38,359 nucleotides of DNA from Amycolatopsis echigonensis. GTDB lineage: Bacteria > Actinomycetota > Actinomycetes > Mycobacteriales > Pseudonocardiaceae. Both the position numbers and the translations under genes were made by a program. The stretch is taken from NCBI RefSeq assembly GCF_014174495.1, contig NZ_JACJHR010000082.1:1-38359 (forward strand), in the 5' to 3' direction. Below the pieces are notes generated by a model. The model was not told the DNA's origin. It saw nothing but the letters and a program-made list of their open reading frames with translations, and ran no database searches. Positions within the stretch are counted from its first letter, which is position 1, and each line of letters opens with the position of its first letter. Of this stretch, positions 1 through 9,062 are shown piece after piece.

Positions 1-343
1 CGCCCCTCTCCCGATCACCACGACTTCCGCACGCCCACACCCCCCCCAGCGCCGGAATATTCCAACGCCCCAACGATTCCCCACCCTCTACACGAGACAC
101 AACCAAAGGTCTAAACCTGCTAAACCAAGCAAGCCACAAGCCGCAAGCCGCAGACGCCCCGAACCGGACCGCTTACCTTTCCAGCCCTTGCCCCCTGGGC
201 ACCTCCCAGCTCCGCAGCGCACCCGATTTTCAAGCACTCGGAAGGTGGAGCGCCGCACCTGGGTTCCCGAACGAGCCGAGCTCGCCCAGCGAGCAATGGC
301 CACCCCACGACAAGGCGAGGATCCAACGGGAAGCACCCCACCC

Positions 344-395
344 GGGGGTCCAGGGGGCTTGCCCCCTGGCGGGGGTCTGGGGGTTCGACCCCCAG
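344..395. repeat. Tandem G/C-tract hairpins in the gene-free left edge
   Basis: Two inverted repeats lie side by side. The first has arms CCAGGGGGC and GCCCCCTGG (350-369). The second has arms CTGGGGGT and ACCCCCAG (377-384 and 388-395) around a TCG loop. They sit just beyond the terminator of the initiator tRNA. Positions 1-343 hold no convincing gene: the ORFs there have poor codon bias and no recognisable domain, and the only other structure is a short run of near-identical AAGCC-type units around 129-155. The element looks like a dispersed intergenic palindrome, but no second copy is present in this window. Confidence 0.5.
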
Positions 396-408
396 AGCAA
401 CAACGAAA

Positions 409-445
409 GAGACCCGCCTTCGCGCTTTGTGCGAAGACGGGTCTC
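409..445 (-). terminator. Intrinsic terminator of the initiator tRNA gene
   Basis: The arms GAGACCCG (409-416) and CGGGTCTC (438-445) extend inward, past one mismatch, with CTTCGC (418-423) and GCGAAG (431-436). On the minus strand the stem is followed by CTTTCGTT. It lies directly downstream of the minus-strand tRNA. Confidence 0.8.
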
Positions 446-454
446 CCATCTCTG

Positions 455-528
455 TAGCGGGGACAGGATTTGAACCTGCGACCTCTGGGTTATGAGCCCA
501 GCGAGCTACCGAGCTGCTCCACCCCGCG
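455..528 (-). tRNA. Initiator tRNA-fMet (CAT anticodon)
   Basis: The minus strand folds into a full 74-nt cloverleaf: acceptor CGCGGGG with CCCCGCT, anticodon arm CTGGG-CTCATAA-CCCAG, and a TTCAAAT T-loop. The anticodon is CAT. Two features mark it as the initiator rather than elongator tRNA-Met: positions 1 and 72 (C and T) do not pair, and the anticodon stem carries three consecutive G-C pairs next to the loop. CCA is not encoded. A terminator hairpin follows at 409-445. Confidence 0.95.
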
Positions 529-595
529 TCGTAAGACCTACCTTACGCCCTGGTTTCCGGCGGGCGCAAAGCAGGTGCCTATTACGTAACCGACG

Positions 596-3583
596 TCACC
601 CGCCGGGCTGGGAGGTCGGCCCGCCGCTGGCGGGCGGGGTGGCCGGTTTGGCGGAGTTGTATTCCTTGGTGGCGGCGTCGAGCGCTTGGAGTGCCGCGCC
701 TTGGTCGGCGAAGTTGCCGGATTGCTGTGCCGCTTTGAGTTTGGCGAGCGCGGCTTGGATGTCGGCGACCGCTTTGTCCATGGCCGGGTTGCTGCCGCCG
801 GTGCTGGGCGGCGGTGCGGCGGTGCTGGACGTCGGCGGGGTCGTGGTGGTGCCGGTGTCGCCTTCCTTCGGGGTGGTGGCCGCCGCGCCGGTGCCCTTGC
901 CGAAGACCTGGTCGAGTGCCTCGTTGAGGGTGGACGCGAAGCCGATCTTGGCTCCGTAGGAGACGAGCACGCGCGCCAGCTGCGGGTAGCTGAGCTGGTT
1001 GCGCTGGCGGATGTAGACGGGTTCGACGTACAGGAATCCGTCCGCGACGGGCAGCGTGATCAGGTTGCCGTAAATCGGGATGACGTTGGGGTTGTTCAGC
1101 AACGTCCGGTCTTGGGCGACGCGGGGGTCGCTCTGGAACCGGTTTTGCACCTGGACGGGTCCGTCGACCTGGTTCGCTCCGCTGGCCGGAGGCAGTTTCA
1201 GGACGCGGATGGTGCCGTAGTCCTGCGGATCCGCGGAAACGGACATCCAGGCGGAAAGGTATTGCCGCTGCAGACCGGTGAGCGCACTGGTCAGCTGGAA
1301 CGTCGGCCTGCCTTCGCCCGCCGCGTTGGCGAGGACGTAGTACCCGGGCTGGTTGGCGACGTTCGAGCCGGCGGTGGTGGAACTGCCGTCCTCGGTCGGG
1401 TCCTGCGGGACGCTCCAGAACGCCTGCTGCGCGTAGAACTCCTGCGGGCTGTCGACGTGGTAGCGGGCGAGCAGTTCGCGCTGGACCTTGAACAGGTCCT
1501 CGGGGTAGCGGAAGTGCGAGCGCAGTTCCGGCGAAATCTCCGAGCTGGGCTTCACCATGCCCGGGAAGACGTTCTCCCACGCCTTGAGGACGGGTTCGTT
1601 GTCGTCGATCGAATACAGCGTGACGGTGCCGTCGAACGCGTCGACGGTCGCCTTCACCGAGTTGCGGATGTAGTTGATCGAGTTGTTCGCCTGTTTGGTG
1701 ACGCCGTTGAGCGAGTCGTTGGTCGCTTCGCTGAGCTGCGTCTGCTGGGAGTACGGGTAATTGTCGAGCGTGGTGTAGCCGTCGACGATCCACTGGATGC
1801 GACCGTTGACCACCGCGGGATACGGGTCGCCGTCGAGGGTGAGCCAGGGGGCGACCTTCGCGACGCGGTCGCGCGGTTCGCGGTTGTACATGATCTTCGA
1901 GCCGTCGCCGATGGCGTCGGAGAAGAGGATCTTCGGTTCGCGGTATTCGGCGGCGAACATCAGCCGGTTGAACCAGTTGTCGAGCGAGACGCCGCCCTTG
2001 CCCTGGTAGAGGTAGCCGCGCTGGGCGTCGGTGTCGTACTCCCCGGGGGCCTTGCCCGGCGTGCCGCCGACGATCGCGTAGTCGGACTGGTTCGTCAGCT
2101 CGCCGTAGTAGATCCGCGGCTGGTCGACCTTGATGCCCGGCTGGCCGTTGATCGAGCCCGCGCCCGCCGGGGTGGTGGTGTCGCTCGTGGTGGCGATCGG
2201 GTAGCCGCCGTCGGAGTTGGAATCCTTCACCGCACGGTCGATCGTGTTCGCGGGCGCGGCCACGAATCCGTTGCCGTGCGTGTAGACCATGTGCTTGTTG
2301 ATCCAGTTGTTCTGGTTGCCGGTCAGCCCGTCGGTCTTCATTTCCTTGGCGGCCACGATGTAGTCCTGCACCGTGCCGCCGATGTTGTAGCGGTCGATGT
2401 CCAGCTTGGACGGGAAGCCGTAGAAGTTCTCGCGGCCGACGCGCTGGGTGAACGTGTCGCTGAGGATGTTCGGGTCGAGCAGCCGGATGTTGGACACCGT
2501 GCCGGTGTCGGCCTTCACCGCGTCCGCGGTCGTTTCGGTCTTGCCCGGGTACTGCTCGTACTTCACGTTCGTGAGGCCGTACGCCGAGCGCGTCGCGTCC
2601 ATGTTGCGCTGGATCGACGTCGCTTCCTTTTCGTTGGCGTTCGGCTTGACCGAGAACTGGTCGAGAATCGCCGGCCAGGCCACGCCGACGAGCACGCCGG
2701 AGAGGATCAGCAGGACCAGCGAAATCGCCGGCAGCTGCAGATTCCGCAGGAACGCGCCCGCGAAGAACGCGATCGCGCAGATCACCGAAATGCACAGCAG
2801 GATCAGCTTCGCCGGGAGCACCGCGTTGAGGTCGGTGTAGGTGGCGCCGTTGAACAGCGGCATGTTCCGGTCGGACAGCAGCAGGTTGTACCGGTCGAAG
2901 AAGTACTCGACCGCCTTCAGCAGCACGAAAAGCCCGACGGTGATGGCGAGCTGCGCGCGGGTCGGGCCGGCCAGCTGGCCGCCGCGTCCGGCGAGCCGGA
3001 TGCCGCCGAAGATGTAGTGCGCGATCAGCGCGCCGAAGAACGAGATGACGACGGTGACGAACAGCCAGCCGAGCAGCCAGTTCACGAACGGCAGGGAGAA
3101 GGCGTAGAAGCCGAGGTCGATGCCGAACTCGGGATCCTTCTGGCCGAACGAGGTGCCGTTGAGGAACAGCTGGATCGTCTGCCAGTCCCCGGTCGCCGAC
3201 GCGCCGGAGATGACGCCGGTGAGCACCGGGATGCCGATGCCGAACAGCCGGATCCGGCTGACGATCACCGAGCGGTAGCGCGACAGCGGATCGTCGCGGC
3301 CGGACACCGGCACGAACACCGGGCGCGTGCGGTAGGCGATCAGCAGGCTGACCGCCAGCGCCCCGCCGACCAGCAGGCCTACCGCGAGGAAGAGCACGAT
3401 CCGGGTGACCAGCTCCGTGGTGAAGACCGAACGGGCCTGCAGTTCGCCGAACCACAGCCAGTCCACGTAGGTGTCGAGCAACCGGACGCCGGCCAGCAGG
3501 GCCAGCACGATCACCGCGGCGATGATGAGAAGGATCCGGCTGCGCCGGGACAGCTTCAGGCTCACCGGGGGCCGAGTCGCCAC
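596..3583 (-). CDS. UPF0182 family integral membrane protein
   Basis: About 995 residues, close to the mycobacterial homologues Rv3193c and Rv0064. The first 330 or so residues hold around seven hydrophobic segments, beginning with one at about residues 17-37. A long polar domain follows, presumably extracytoplasmic, with many Asn/Tyr-rich stretches. The last 100 residues are a Thr/Pro/Gly-rich low-complexity tail and an Ala/Lys-rich helix. The start chosen is the GTG at 3581-3583, which has AGGAG seven bases upstream; the open frame extends further but lacks a ribosome site there. The biochemical role of UPF0182 is not known. It is divergent from the PPA1309 gene, and the neighbourhood matches the Rv3193c-Rv3198c block of mycobacteria. 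Confidence 0.9.
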   Translation of the reverse strand: MATRPPVSLKLSRRSRILLIIAAVIVLALLAGVRLLDTYVDWLWFGELQARSVFTTELVTRIVLFLAVGLLVGGALAVSLLIAYRTRPVFVPVSGRDDPLSRYRSVIVSRIRLFGIGIPVLTGVISGASATGDWQTIQLFLNGTSFGQKDPEFGIDLGFYAFSLPFVNWLLGWLFVTVVISFFGALIAHYIFGGIRLAGRGGQLAGPTRAQLAITVGLFVLLKAVEYFFDRYNLLLSDRNMPLFNGATYTDLNAVLPAKLILLCISVICAIAFFAGAFLRNLQLPAISLVLLILSGVLVGVAWPAILDQFSVKPNANEKEATSIQRNMDATRSAYGLTNVKYEQYPGKTETTADAVKADTGTVSNIRLLDPNILSDTFTQRVGRENFYGFPSKLDIDRYNIGGTVQDYIVAAKEMKTDGLTGNQNNWINKHMVYTHGNGFVAAPANTIDRAVKDSNSDGGYPIATTSDTTTPAGAGSINGQPGIKVDQPRIYYGELTNQSDYAIVGGTPGKAPGEYDTDAQRGYLYQGKGGVSLDNWFNRLMFAAEYREPKILFSDAIGDGSKIMYNREPRDRVAKVAPWLTLDGDPYPAVVNGRIQWIVDGYTTLDNYPYSQQTQLSEATNDSLNGVTKQANNSINYIRNSVKATVDAFDGTVTLYSIDDNEPVLKAWENVFPGMVKPSSEISPELRSHFRYPEDLFKVQRELLARYHVDSPQEFYAQQAFWSVPQDPTEDGSSTTAGSNVANQPGYYVLANAAGEGRPTFQLTSALTGLQRQYLSAWMSVSADPQDYGTIRVLKLPPASGANQVDGPVQVQNRFQSDPRVAQDRTLLNNPNVIPIYGNLITLPVADGFLYVEPVYIRQRNQLSYPQLARVLVSYGAKIGFASTLNEALDQVFGKGTGAAATTPKEGDTGTTTTPPTSSTAAPPPSTGGSNPAMDKAVADIQAALAKLKAAQQSGNFADQGAALQALDAATKEYNSAKPATPPASGGPTSQPGG

Positions 3584-3723
3584 GGCAATGCTCCTGTCTT
3601 CGTGAACACGTTCTCCGGGGACGGCGGTGTCCCCCGTGACCTCTAACTCTACGGATGGTGCCGTGAGTTCCCGGGACCGCCCAAACCGGGCACGCGCGGC
3701 GCGTCGCGGGGACGCCTGACACG

Positions 3724-4287
3724 ATGGTCGCCATGCCACCGAGTGAGCCGTCTGCCGCCCACCCTGTCGCCGGGCTGGCCCGGGAAGTCGAAGAGTTCGT
3801 CGCCGCCGCCGGCTGGAACCAGCCGCCGCAGTTGTTCGCACTGGTGCCGACCGCGGCGCTGCTGGACGAACAGCCCGAACTGGCCGGTCAGCTCGACCGG
3901 GCGAACCCGCTGACTCCGGTGGCCCAGGAAGCGCTGCCGGAAGGCGATCTCGCCGAATCGCTCGGCCGGATCGCGTGGCCGGAGATCGTGGTCGGGTGCG
4001 CCCTGGCGCAGGAGATCATCGTGCTGCCCCCGGACGTGGAGGCGGAACTGGAAGGCATCGCCGAGGCGGACGCCGAAAGCCTCCGCCGCGCCGCCGCGGA
4101 CCACCCGCGCCGCACCGAGGCCCGTCTGGTGGCCGCGGTCCTGCGCGAGGGCGACGCGGCCTGCGTGATGCGGCTGCGCGGCGTCCAGCCGGGCGACGAG
4201 GACGAGACCGCGGTCGACGAGCTGGTGGAAAGCCCGGACCTCGCGCCGAATCTGGTGGAAGCGTTGAAGACGACCTTGCAGCCCTGA
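3724..4287 (+). CDS. PPA1309 family protein
   Basis: A 187-residue acidic soluble protein with no signal peptide or membrane segment. The pattern of an N-terminal helix (REVEEFVAAAG), a central segment with WPE and GCALAQE, and a C-terminal LRGVQPGDEDE stretch fits the actinobacterial PPA1309 family, which commonly lies next to UPF0182 genes. Function is unknown. The start could be ATG 3724 or ATG 3733; neither has a strong ribosome site. It converges on the MpaB-like gene with a 20-nt gap. Confidence in the gene is high, in the family name moderate. Confidence 0.8.
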   Translation: MVAMPPSEPSAAHPVAGLAREVEEFVAAAGWNQPPQLFALVPTAALLDEQPELAGQLDRANPLTPVAQEALPEGDLAESLGRIAWPEIVVGCALAQEIIVLPPDVEAELEGIAEADAESLRRAAADHPRRTEARLVAAVLREGDAACVMRLRGVQPGDEDETAVDELVESPDLAPNLVEALKTTLQP

Positions 4288-4307
4288 TCAGCGGACCGGG
4301 GTGGCGG

Positions 4308-5201
4308 TCATTCCGCCGCTTCGGCAACCGGGCGCAAGCGGGGCTCCGGCGGCCGGTGCCCGTACCGGGCGATGTCGACCGCGCCCCCGTGCGGGTCGAC
4401 GAAGTGATCGGACCACGATCGGCCGGTGCGGTGCGGACGGCTCCCTTGGAGGCCGAGGTACGCGGACACGAGGCGCGGCCCGGCTCGCCGCACCGCAGCG
4501 GGCGGCTCGGGCAGCCGATGGACCTCGCGCAGCTGCCTGCCCATCAGGAGCAGCAGGCTCGGCGCGGCGAGGCGGCGCGCGGGTCCGGGAAACCAGCGCC
4601 GCCAGTCGAGGAACAGCTGGTCCACGAGGGCCCGGCCGCCTTCGGTGAAGCCGAGCCGCTGTTCGTAGGCCTCGATCCAGTCCAGGAACTCCTGGCGGCT
4701 TGGCGGGACTTCCAGCCCCATGTGCTCGCCGACGCCACGCCAGAAGTAGTAGTGCGCCAGGTCCTCGACCTCGGTGAACACCGACAGTCCCAGCTCGCCG
4801 AGGATCCGGGCCGGTTCGAAGATCAGCGACCCGAGCGTGAACAGCTTGTCCTCGCCGGTGATCCCGAACCGGGCGTGGATCTCCTCCATCCGGTCGATCA
4901 CCCGGCGGCCGGCTTCGCTGCTGTGCCCGTGCCGGATCATCTCGCCGAAGAAGACGAGCGTGTGGTCGTTGCGCCGTCGGACGTTCCGCATCATGTCGCC
5001 GGTGCCCGTGCGGTAGACGATCCGCGCGATCGACGGCGAGGCGACCTGGCGGGCGAACGCGACGGTGTACGCGCCGTGCACGAACATCGCGTCGCCGTAC
5101 CGCACGCCGAGGCTGAGGTGGGTGATCGCCTCGTTGTCCCGTACCGGGTCGAGGGCGGCGATGGCGGCAGCGAGGCCGCGCCCGCCGGCGAGTCCGCTCA
5201 T
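4308..5201 (-). CDS. Oxygenase MpaB family protein (DUF2236)
   Basis: 297 residues without a signal peptide. The central region carries the MpaB/rubber-oxygenase-type signature: an RNDHTL motif followed by FFGEMIRHGHSS, then an IHARFGI segment, LGSLIFEPARI and a predicted helical C-terminal half. The family (ER-bound oxygenase MpaB, DUF2236) is related to haem-dependent latex-clearing oxygenases, but the substrate of this bacterial member cannot be told from sequence. It is divergently transcribed from a TetR regulator 85 bp away with a palindrome between them, so local repression by that TetR is likely. A second, distinct member of the wider fold (Lcp) lies at 27453-28664. Confidence 0.75.
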   Translation of the reverse strand: MSGLAGGRGLAAAIAALDPVRDNEAITHLSLGVRYGDAMFVHGAYTVAFARQVASPSIARIVYRTGTGDMMRNVRRRNDHTLVFFGEMIRHGHSSEAGRRVIDRMEEIHARFGITGEDKLFTLGSLIFEPARILGELGLSVFTEVEDLAHYYFWRGVGEHMGLEVPPSRQEFLDWIEAYEQRLGFTEGGRALVDQLFLDWRRWFPGPARRLAAPSLLLLMGRQLREVHRLPEPPAAVRRAGPRLVSAYLGLQGSRPHRTGRSWSDHFVDPHGGAVDIARYGHRPPEPRLRPVAEAAE

Positions 5202-5222
5202 GAGCGCCTCCGGACTAAGTAA

Positions 5223-5236
5223 GAACGCCAGCGTTC
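5223..5236. promoter_or_regulatory. Palindromic operator between MpaB-like gene and tetR
   Basis: GAACGC-CA-GCGTTC is a perfect 14-bp inverted repeat in the 85-bp divergent gap, and a further half-site GAACGC occurs at 5261-5266. This position and symmetry fit a TetR operator controlling both genes. Binding is inferred. Confidence 0.6.
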
Positions 5237-5286
5237 CTGATTCTGCCGACTATCAACTAGGAACGCGCGTGTGTCAAGATGGTCCG

Positions 5287-5895
5287 GTGCCGGAAGCAGT
5301 CCGCCCCTACCGCGGCGTCAGTGCCGAAGACCGCCGCCGCCAGCGCCGAAGCCAACTCTTGGAGGCAGGCCTCGACGTGGTCGGCGAGGCCGGGGTCGCC
5401 GAAACGACGGTCGATCTCGTCTGCCGGCGCGCAGGCCTGTCGAAGCGCTACTTCTACGAGAGCTTCGCTGACCGCGAGGCGCTGTTGACAGCGGTGCTGA
5501 CCGGGGTTTTCGAGGACATCCGAGCAGCGTTGGAGACAGCCTTGGCGGACGCCCCCTCATCCGCGGAGGAGCGGATGACGCGGCTGGTCACCGCCACCGT
5601 GGAGGCCATCGCCACCGACCCCCGCGTGAGCCGGTTGTGGGTGGAAGCGAACCACCAGCCGGTCTTGGAACAACGCCGCAGCGAGGCCTACGCCGAGTTC
5701 GCCGACCTTCTCGTCAGCATCCTGCTCCCCGGGCGCGAGGACGATCCGGATGCTCGAACGGCCTTCGTGCTCGTGGTCGCGGGGACTACCGAAGTGCTGC
5801 GTCGCTGGCTCGCCGCCGGCTCCCCCGGCACCACGGCAGGCATCGTCGACGTCCTGCGGCGAGTCGGCCTCGCGGTCACCGGCGAGTTCGGCTGA
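5287..5895 (+). CDS. TetR/AcrR family transcriptional regulator
   Basis: About 202 residues from GTG 5287, the first start that leaves a normal TetR N-terminus. The helix-turn-helix spans residues 18-65 and includes AGLSKRYFYESFADREALL, the typical recognition helix and following segment. The remainder is the helical ligand-binding domain, whose inducer is unknown. The gene is divergent from the MpaB-like oxygenase with a palindrome between them, and ends 12 nt from the stop of the convergent PDZ/Lon gene. It probably represses the oxygenase and itself. Confidence 0.85.
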   Translation: MPEAVRPYRGVSAEDRRRQRRSQLLEAGLDVVGEAGVAETTVDLVCRRAGLSKRYFYESFADREALLTAVLTGVFEDIRAALETALADAPSSAEERMTRLVTATVEAIATDPRVSRLWVEANHQPVLEQRRSEAYAEFADLLVSILLPGREDDPDARTAFVLVVAGTTEVLRRWLAAGSPGTTAGIVDVLRRVGLAVTGEFG

Positions 5896-5912
5896 CCGCC
5901 GCTCCGGTCAGC
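5891..5912. terminator. Short bidirectional hairpin overlapping two stop codons
   Basis: The arms GCTGACCG (5891-5898) and CGGTCAGC (5905-5912) enclose a 6-nt loop. They include the stop codons of the tetR gene and the convergent PDZ/Lon gene. There is no clear U-tract, so termination is plausible but not certain. Confidence 0.5.
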
Positions 5913-7029
5913 AGTGCGCGGTCGGGCGACCGGCCTTCAGGTTGTCCAGCTGCTGGAGCGCGTCGTCCAGGTTCGACACCTTGATGAGGTTGAGCCCTTC
6001 CGGCGCGGCCGACTTCGCCTCGGCGCAGTTGTGCTCGGGGACGAGGAAGTCGGTCGCGCCCGCTTCCTTCGCGCCGACGACCTTGAACGAGATCCCGCCG
6101 ATCGGCCCGACCTGGCCGGTTTCGCTGATCTCGCCGGTGCCCGCAATGTGCCTGCCGCCCGCCAGGTCGCTGCCCGGTTTCCCGGGCGGGGTGAGCCGGT
6201 CGATGATCGCGAGGGTGAACATCAGCCCGGCCGACGGGCCGCCGACGTCCTGCAGCGAGATGTCGACCGAGAACGGCGCCACCGCGCGGTCGACGGCGGT
6301 CAGCCCGAGGAAGCCCTGGGTGCGGTCGTCGCGCTGGGCGAGGGTGACCGGCACGGTGCGTTCCGGCTGGCCGAGGTGCTGGAAGGTGACCTGGACGGTG
6401 TCGCCCGGCTTGGTGTTGGCGATCGAGGCGGCGACCTCGCTCGCCTCGCGCACCTGCTTGCCGTTGACCGCGACGAGCTTGTCGCCGGGGGCGAGGATGT
6501 GGTCGGCCGGGCTGCCGGACACGATCTGCTTCGCGACGACCTGCACCGGGTAGCCGAGGTGGCGCAGCGCGGCGACCTGCGCGTTGCTCTGCGAGTTCTG
6601 CAGCTGCTGGATGTTCTCCTGCTTGACCTGCTCGTTCGTCTCGCCGGGCTTGTAGTACTCCTCGCGCGGCGCGAGCGCGTAGCGTCCGCTGGCCCAGAGG
6701 CCGAGCGCGGTGAAGAGGTTGATGCCGTCGTTGAGCGAGACGGTCGTCATCCGCAGCTCGCCGTGGGTCCCGTAGGTCTGCTGTCCCTTGACCTGGATCA
6801 CCGGGTTGCCCGCGGCGTCGCGGCCGAGGGTGTCGTAGGTGGGCCCGGGGCTGATCGCGACATACGGCACCTGGACCAGGAAGCCGGCCACGACGAACAC
6901 CAGGAACAGCACGCCGCTGACCAGCATCGTCCATCCGCGGCGGGTCATCCGCCGGTCGCTGCGGGCAGGCGCGCGCGACGGTTCGGCGCGGCGGGACTGG
7001 TTCGCGGTGTCCTCGTCCGGTTTTGTCAC
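5908..7029 (-). CDS. PDZ domain-containing Lon-like (S16) serine protease
   Basis: About 373 residues from GTG 7027-7029. There is a short basic cytoplasmic tail, one membrane segment at about residues 34-54, a PDZ domain in the middle (SGSPADHILAPGDKL) and a C-terminal Lon-type protease domain. The S16 Ser motif GGPSAGLMF and the Lys region GGISFKVVGAKEAG are both present, so the Ser/Lys dyad appears intact. It matches mycobacterial Rv3194c in length and position, although it is separated from the UPF0182 gene by three genes here. It is divergent from the DUF2342 gene. Likely role: membrane-anchored proteolysis on the outer face; substrates unknown. Confidence 0.9.
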   Translation of the reverse strand: MTKPDEDTANQSRRAEPSRAPARSDRRMTRRGWTMLVSGVLFLVFVVAGFLVQVPYVAISPGPTYDTLGRDAAGNPVIQVKGQQTYGTHGELRMTTVSLNDGINLFTALGLWASGRYALAPREEYYKPGETNEQVKQENIQQLQNSQSNAQVAALRHLGYPVQVVAKQIVSGSPADHILAPGDKLVAVNGKQVREASEVAASIANTKPGDTVQVTFQHLGQPERTVPVTLAQRDDRTQGFLGLTAVDRAVAPFSVDISLQDVGGPSAGLMFTLAIIDRLTPPGKPGSDLAGGRHIAGTGEISETGQVGPIGGISFKVVGAKEAGATDFLVPEHNCAEAKSAAPEGLNLIKVSNLDDALQQLDNLKAGRPTAHC

Positions 7030-7119
7030 GAGCGACAGCGTACGGTGACGCTGTTCGCTTCCCGGTGAAGGCCACGGTTGACGCGCTGAGCCGGGTGCTA
7101 CCCGCGTACGGTGGAACCT

Positions 7120-8562
7120 ATGAGCAATCCCCCGTTCGGCTTCGGACCGCCCGATCCCGACAAGCGAGGCGACAACGACCCCTCGAACCCGGGCCAGCCC
7201 GGCGGTGCCGAGGCGTTCAACCAGCTCGGGCAGATGCTGAGCCAGCTGGGCCAGATGCTCAGCCAGGCGGGCTCGTCGAGCGGGCCGGTCAACTACGACC
7301 TGGCGAAACAGATCGCACTCCAGAACTTGAGCGGGCGGGACGACGCCAAGATCGGCTTCACGTCCGAAACCGGCGGCGACTCCGCCACCGCCGTGCGCGA
7401 CGCCGCGCACCTGGCGGAACTGTGGCTCGACGCGGCGACGATCCTCCCCGCGGGCGCGACCTCCACCGTGTCGTGGTCGGCGCGCACCTGGGTCGAGAAG
7501 ACGCTGCCGACCTGGCAGCGGCTGTGCGATCCGGTGGCGCAGCAGGTGTCCGGCGCGTGGATGCAGGCGCTGCCCGAAGAGGCCAAGCAGGCGGCGGGGC
7601 CGCTGCTGTCGATGATGGGCCAGATGGGCGGGATGGCGTTCGGCTCCCAGCTCGGCAACGCACTGGCTCAGCTCGCGCAGGAAGTGCTCACGTCAACCGA
7701 GGTCGGCCTGCCGCTCGGCCCGGCCGCGACGTCGGCGCTGCTGCCGGCGAACATCGAGAAGTTCACCGAGGGCCTGGAGCTGCCCGCCAGCGAGGTGCTC
7801 GTGTTCCTGGCCGCGCGCGAGGCCGCGCACCAGCGGTTGTTCGCGCACGTGCCGTGGCTGCGGCAGCGTCTGCTGGCGACGGTCGAGGAGTTCGCCCACG
7901 GGATCACCGTCGACACCTCCGCGCTGGAGTCCCTGGCCGGAAGCATCGACCCGGCGAACCCGGCGAGCATCGAGGAAGCGATGTCGTCGGGCCTGCTGGA
8001 GCCGCAGACCACGCCGGAGCAGCAGGCTGCCCTGAAGCGCCTGGAAACCCTGCTGGCCCTGGTGGAGGGCTGGGTGGACGTAGTGGTGGCCGAGGCCATA
8101 GGCGACCGTCTCCCGGGTGCCGACGCCCTGCGCGAAACGCTGCGCCGCCGCCGCGCGACCGGCGGCCCGGCCGAGCAGACCTTCGCGACCCTGGTGGGCC
8201 TCGAACTGCGCCCGCGCCGGATGCGTGCCGCGTCGTCCCTGTGGAAGCTCGTCGGAGACCGCCACGGCCTCGAAAAGCGCGACGGCCTCTGGTCCCACCC
8301 CGACCTCATGCCGACGGCCGAGGACCTCGACGAGCCCCTGGACTTCGCCGACCGGCTGTCCGAGCCCGCAGCTCTCGACGCCGACCTGGATCCGATGGCG
8401 GAGCTGGAACGCACGGAGAAGGCCGAGCGCGAGGCCCGCGAAGCCAAGCCGGACGCCGAGGGCGGCGCGGGTTCCGACGCCGACAGCAAGGGCGGCGAGA
8501 CCCCGACGGACGAAGACCCGAAGGACGAGGGCAAGAAGGACGAGGGGAACTCGCCCTCCTGA
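7120..8562 (+). CDS. DUF2342 (zinc-dependent metalloprotease-like) protein
   Basis: 480 residues. The N-terminus is Gly/Pro/Gln-rich with GQMLSQLGQMLSQ repeats. The core holds the family motif REAAHQRLF with a downstream GITVDTSALESL. The C-terminal 90 residues are highly charged (Asp/Glu/Lys). DUF2342 proteins are annotated as putative zinc-dependent metalloproteases or F420-associated hydrolases, with little experimental support. Start ATG 7120 has GGTGGA just upstream; GTG 7111 is an in-frame alternative. Gene order with the PDZ/Lon protease matches Rv3194c-Rv3195. Confidence 0.85.
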   Translation: MSNPPFGFGPPDPDKRGDNDPSNPGQPGGAEAFNQLGQMLSQLGQMLSQAGSSSGPVNYDLAKQIALQNLSGRDDAKIGFTSETGGDSATAVRDAAHLAELWLDAATILPAGATSTVSWSARTWVEKTLPTWQRLCDPVAQQVSGAWMQALPEEAKQAAGPLLSMMGQMGGMAFGSQLGNALAQLAQEVLTSTEVGLPLGPAATSALLPANIEKFTEGLELPASEVLVFLAAREAAHQRLFAHVPWLRQRLLATVEEFAHGITVDTSALESLAGSIDPANPASIEEAMSSGLLEPQTTPEQQAALKRLETLLALVEGWVDVVVAEAIGDRLPGADALRETLRRRRATGGPAEQTFATLVGLELRPRRMRAASSLWKLVGDRHGLEKRDGLWSHPDLMPTAEDLDEPLDFADRLSEPAALDADLDPMAELERTEKAEREAREAKPDAEGGAGSDADSKGGETPTDEDPKDEGKKDEGNSPS

Positions 8563-8628
8563 CGCAGCCTGGTCTTCCTGAGGCCGTTCGGTCGCCTCAC
8601 GACCTGACTGCACTGCCGTTCAAGCCCT

Positions 8629-8668
8629 CCGCGCGGACCGTCTCACCTGGTTGAGACGGTCCGCGCGG
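8629..8668 (+). terminator. 17-bp perfect hairpin terminator after the DUF2342 gene
   Basis: Perfectly complementary 17-bp arms (8629-8645 and 8652-8668) surround the loop CCTGGT and are followed by CGTTTGTG. It lies 67 bp after the DUF2342 stop. The U-tract is short, but the stem is very stable. Confidence 0.75.
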
Positions 8669-9062
8669 CGTTTGTGCCGCCAGCACTCCGCTCGCACCCA
8701 ACATCGAAGGCTCTACCCTCGCGCCGCACGCAACGCCGGAGGCTCTGCCCTCACGAGCTTCGTCACCTGCGTCGATCTGCCTCCCCAGCCACCTCGCCTC
8801 GCCCGGTTCCTCCGCACCGTCAGTCCGTCTCCGCCTTCCGCAGGCCCTCCCCTCGCCGGTGCCGCCGCACCGCCCAACCGCCGACTCCCGCGACCCTCCC
8901 CTCGCCGCCGATCCGCCACCGCCTTCCGGCAGGCCCTCTCAGCGGCGAAGGACCAGCTCAGCCCTCCATCGCCGCTCGCGCGAAGCCAACCAGCCCAGCG
9001 GCACCTCGAGACTCCCCCGCTGGCCGTCCACCCCGCCCCCCCAAGCCGCACCGACCAGCCGC
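8669..9062. other. Gene-free, C-rich low-complexity spacer
   Basis: No supported gene. The plus strand is dominated by CCCTCCCCTCGCCG-like and GCCTTCCGCAGGCC-like words that recur imperfectly at about 8830-8850, 8890-8910 and 8930-8940. This looks like degenerate short repeats. It is the 3' side of both the DUF2342 gene and the convergent metalloprotease gene. Confidence 0.5.

Noticed and set aside
88..449. Small ORFs on both strands left of the tRNA
   Set aside because: They overlap hairpin repeats and the terminator, and show no domain or ribosome site.
686..3646. 986-residue plus-strand ORF
   Set aside because: It is the complement of the UPF0182 gene. Its product is Val/Arg/Asp-rich with no domain, while the minus strand encodes a clear membrane protein.
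582..3734. 1050-residue minus-strand ORF
   Set aside because: Shadow frame of the UPF0182 gene; Arg/His/Pro-rich low-complexity product.
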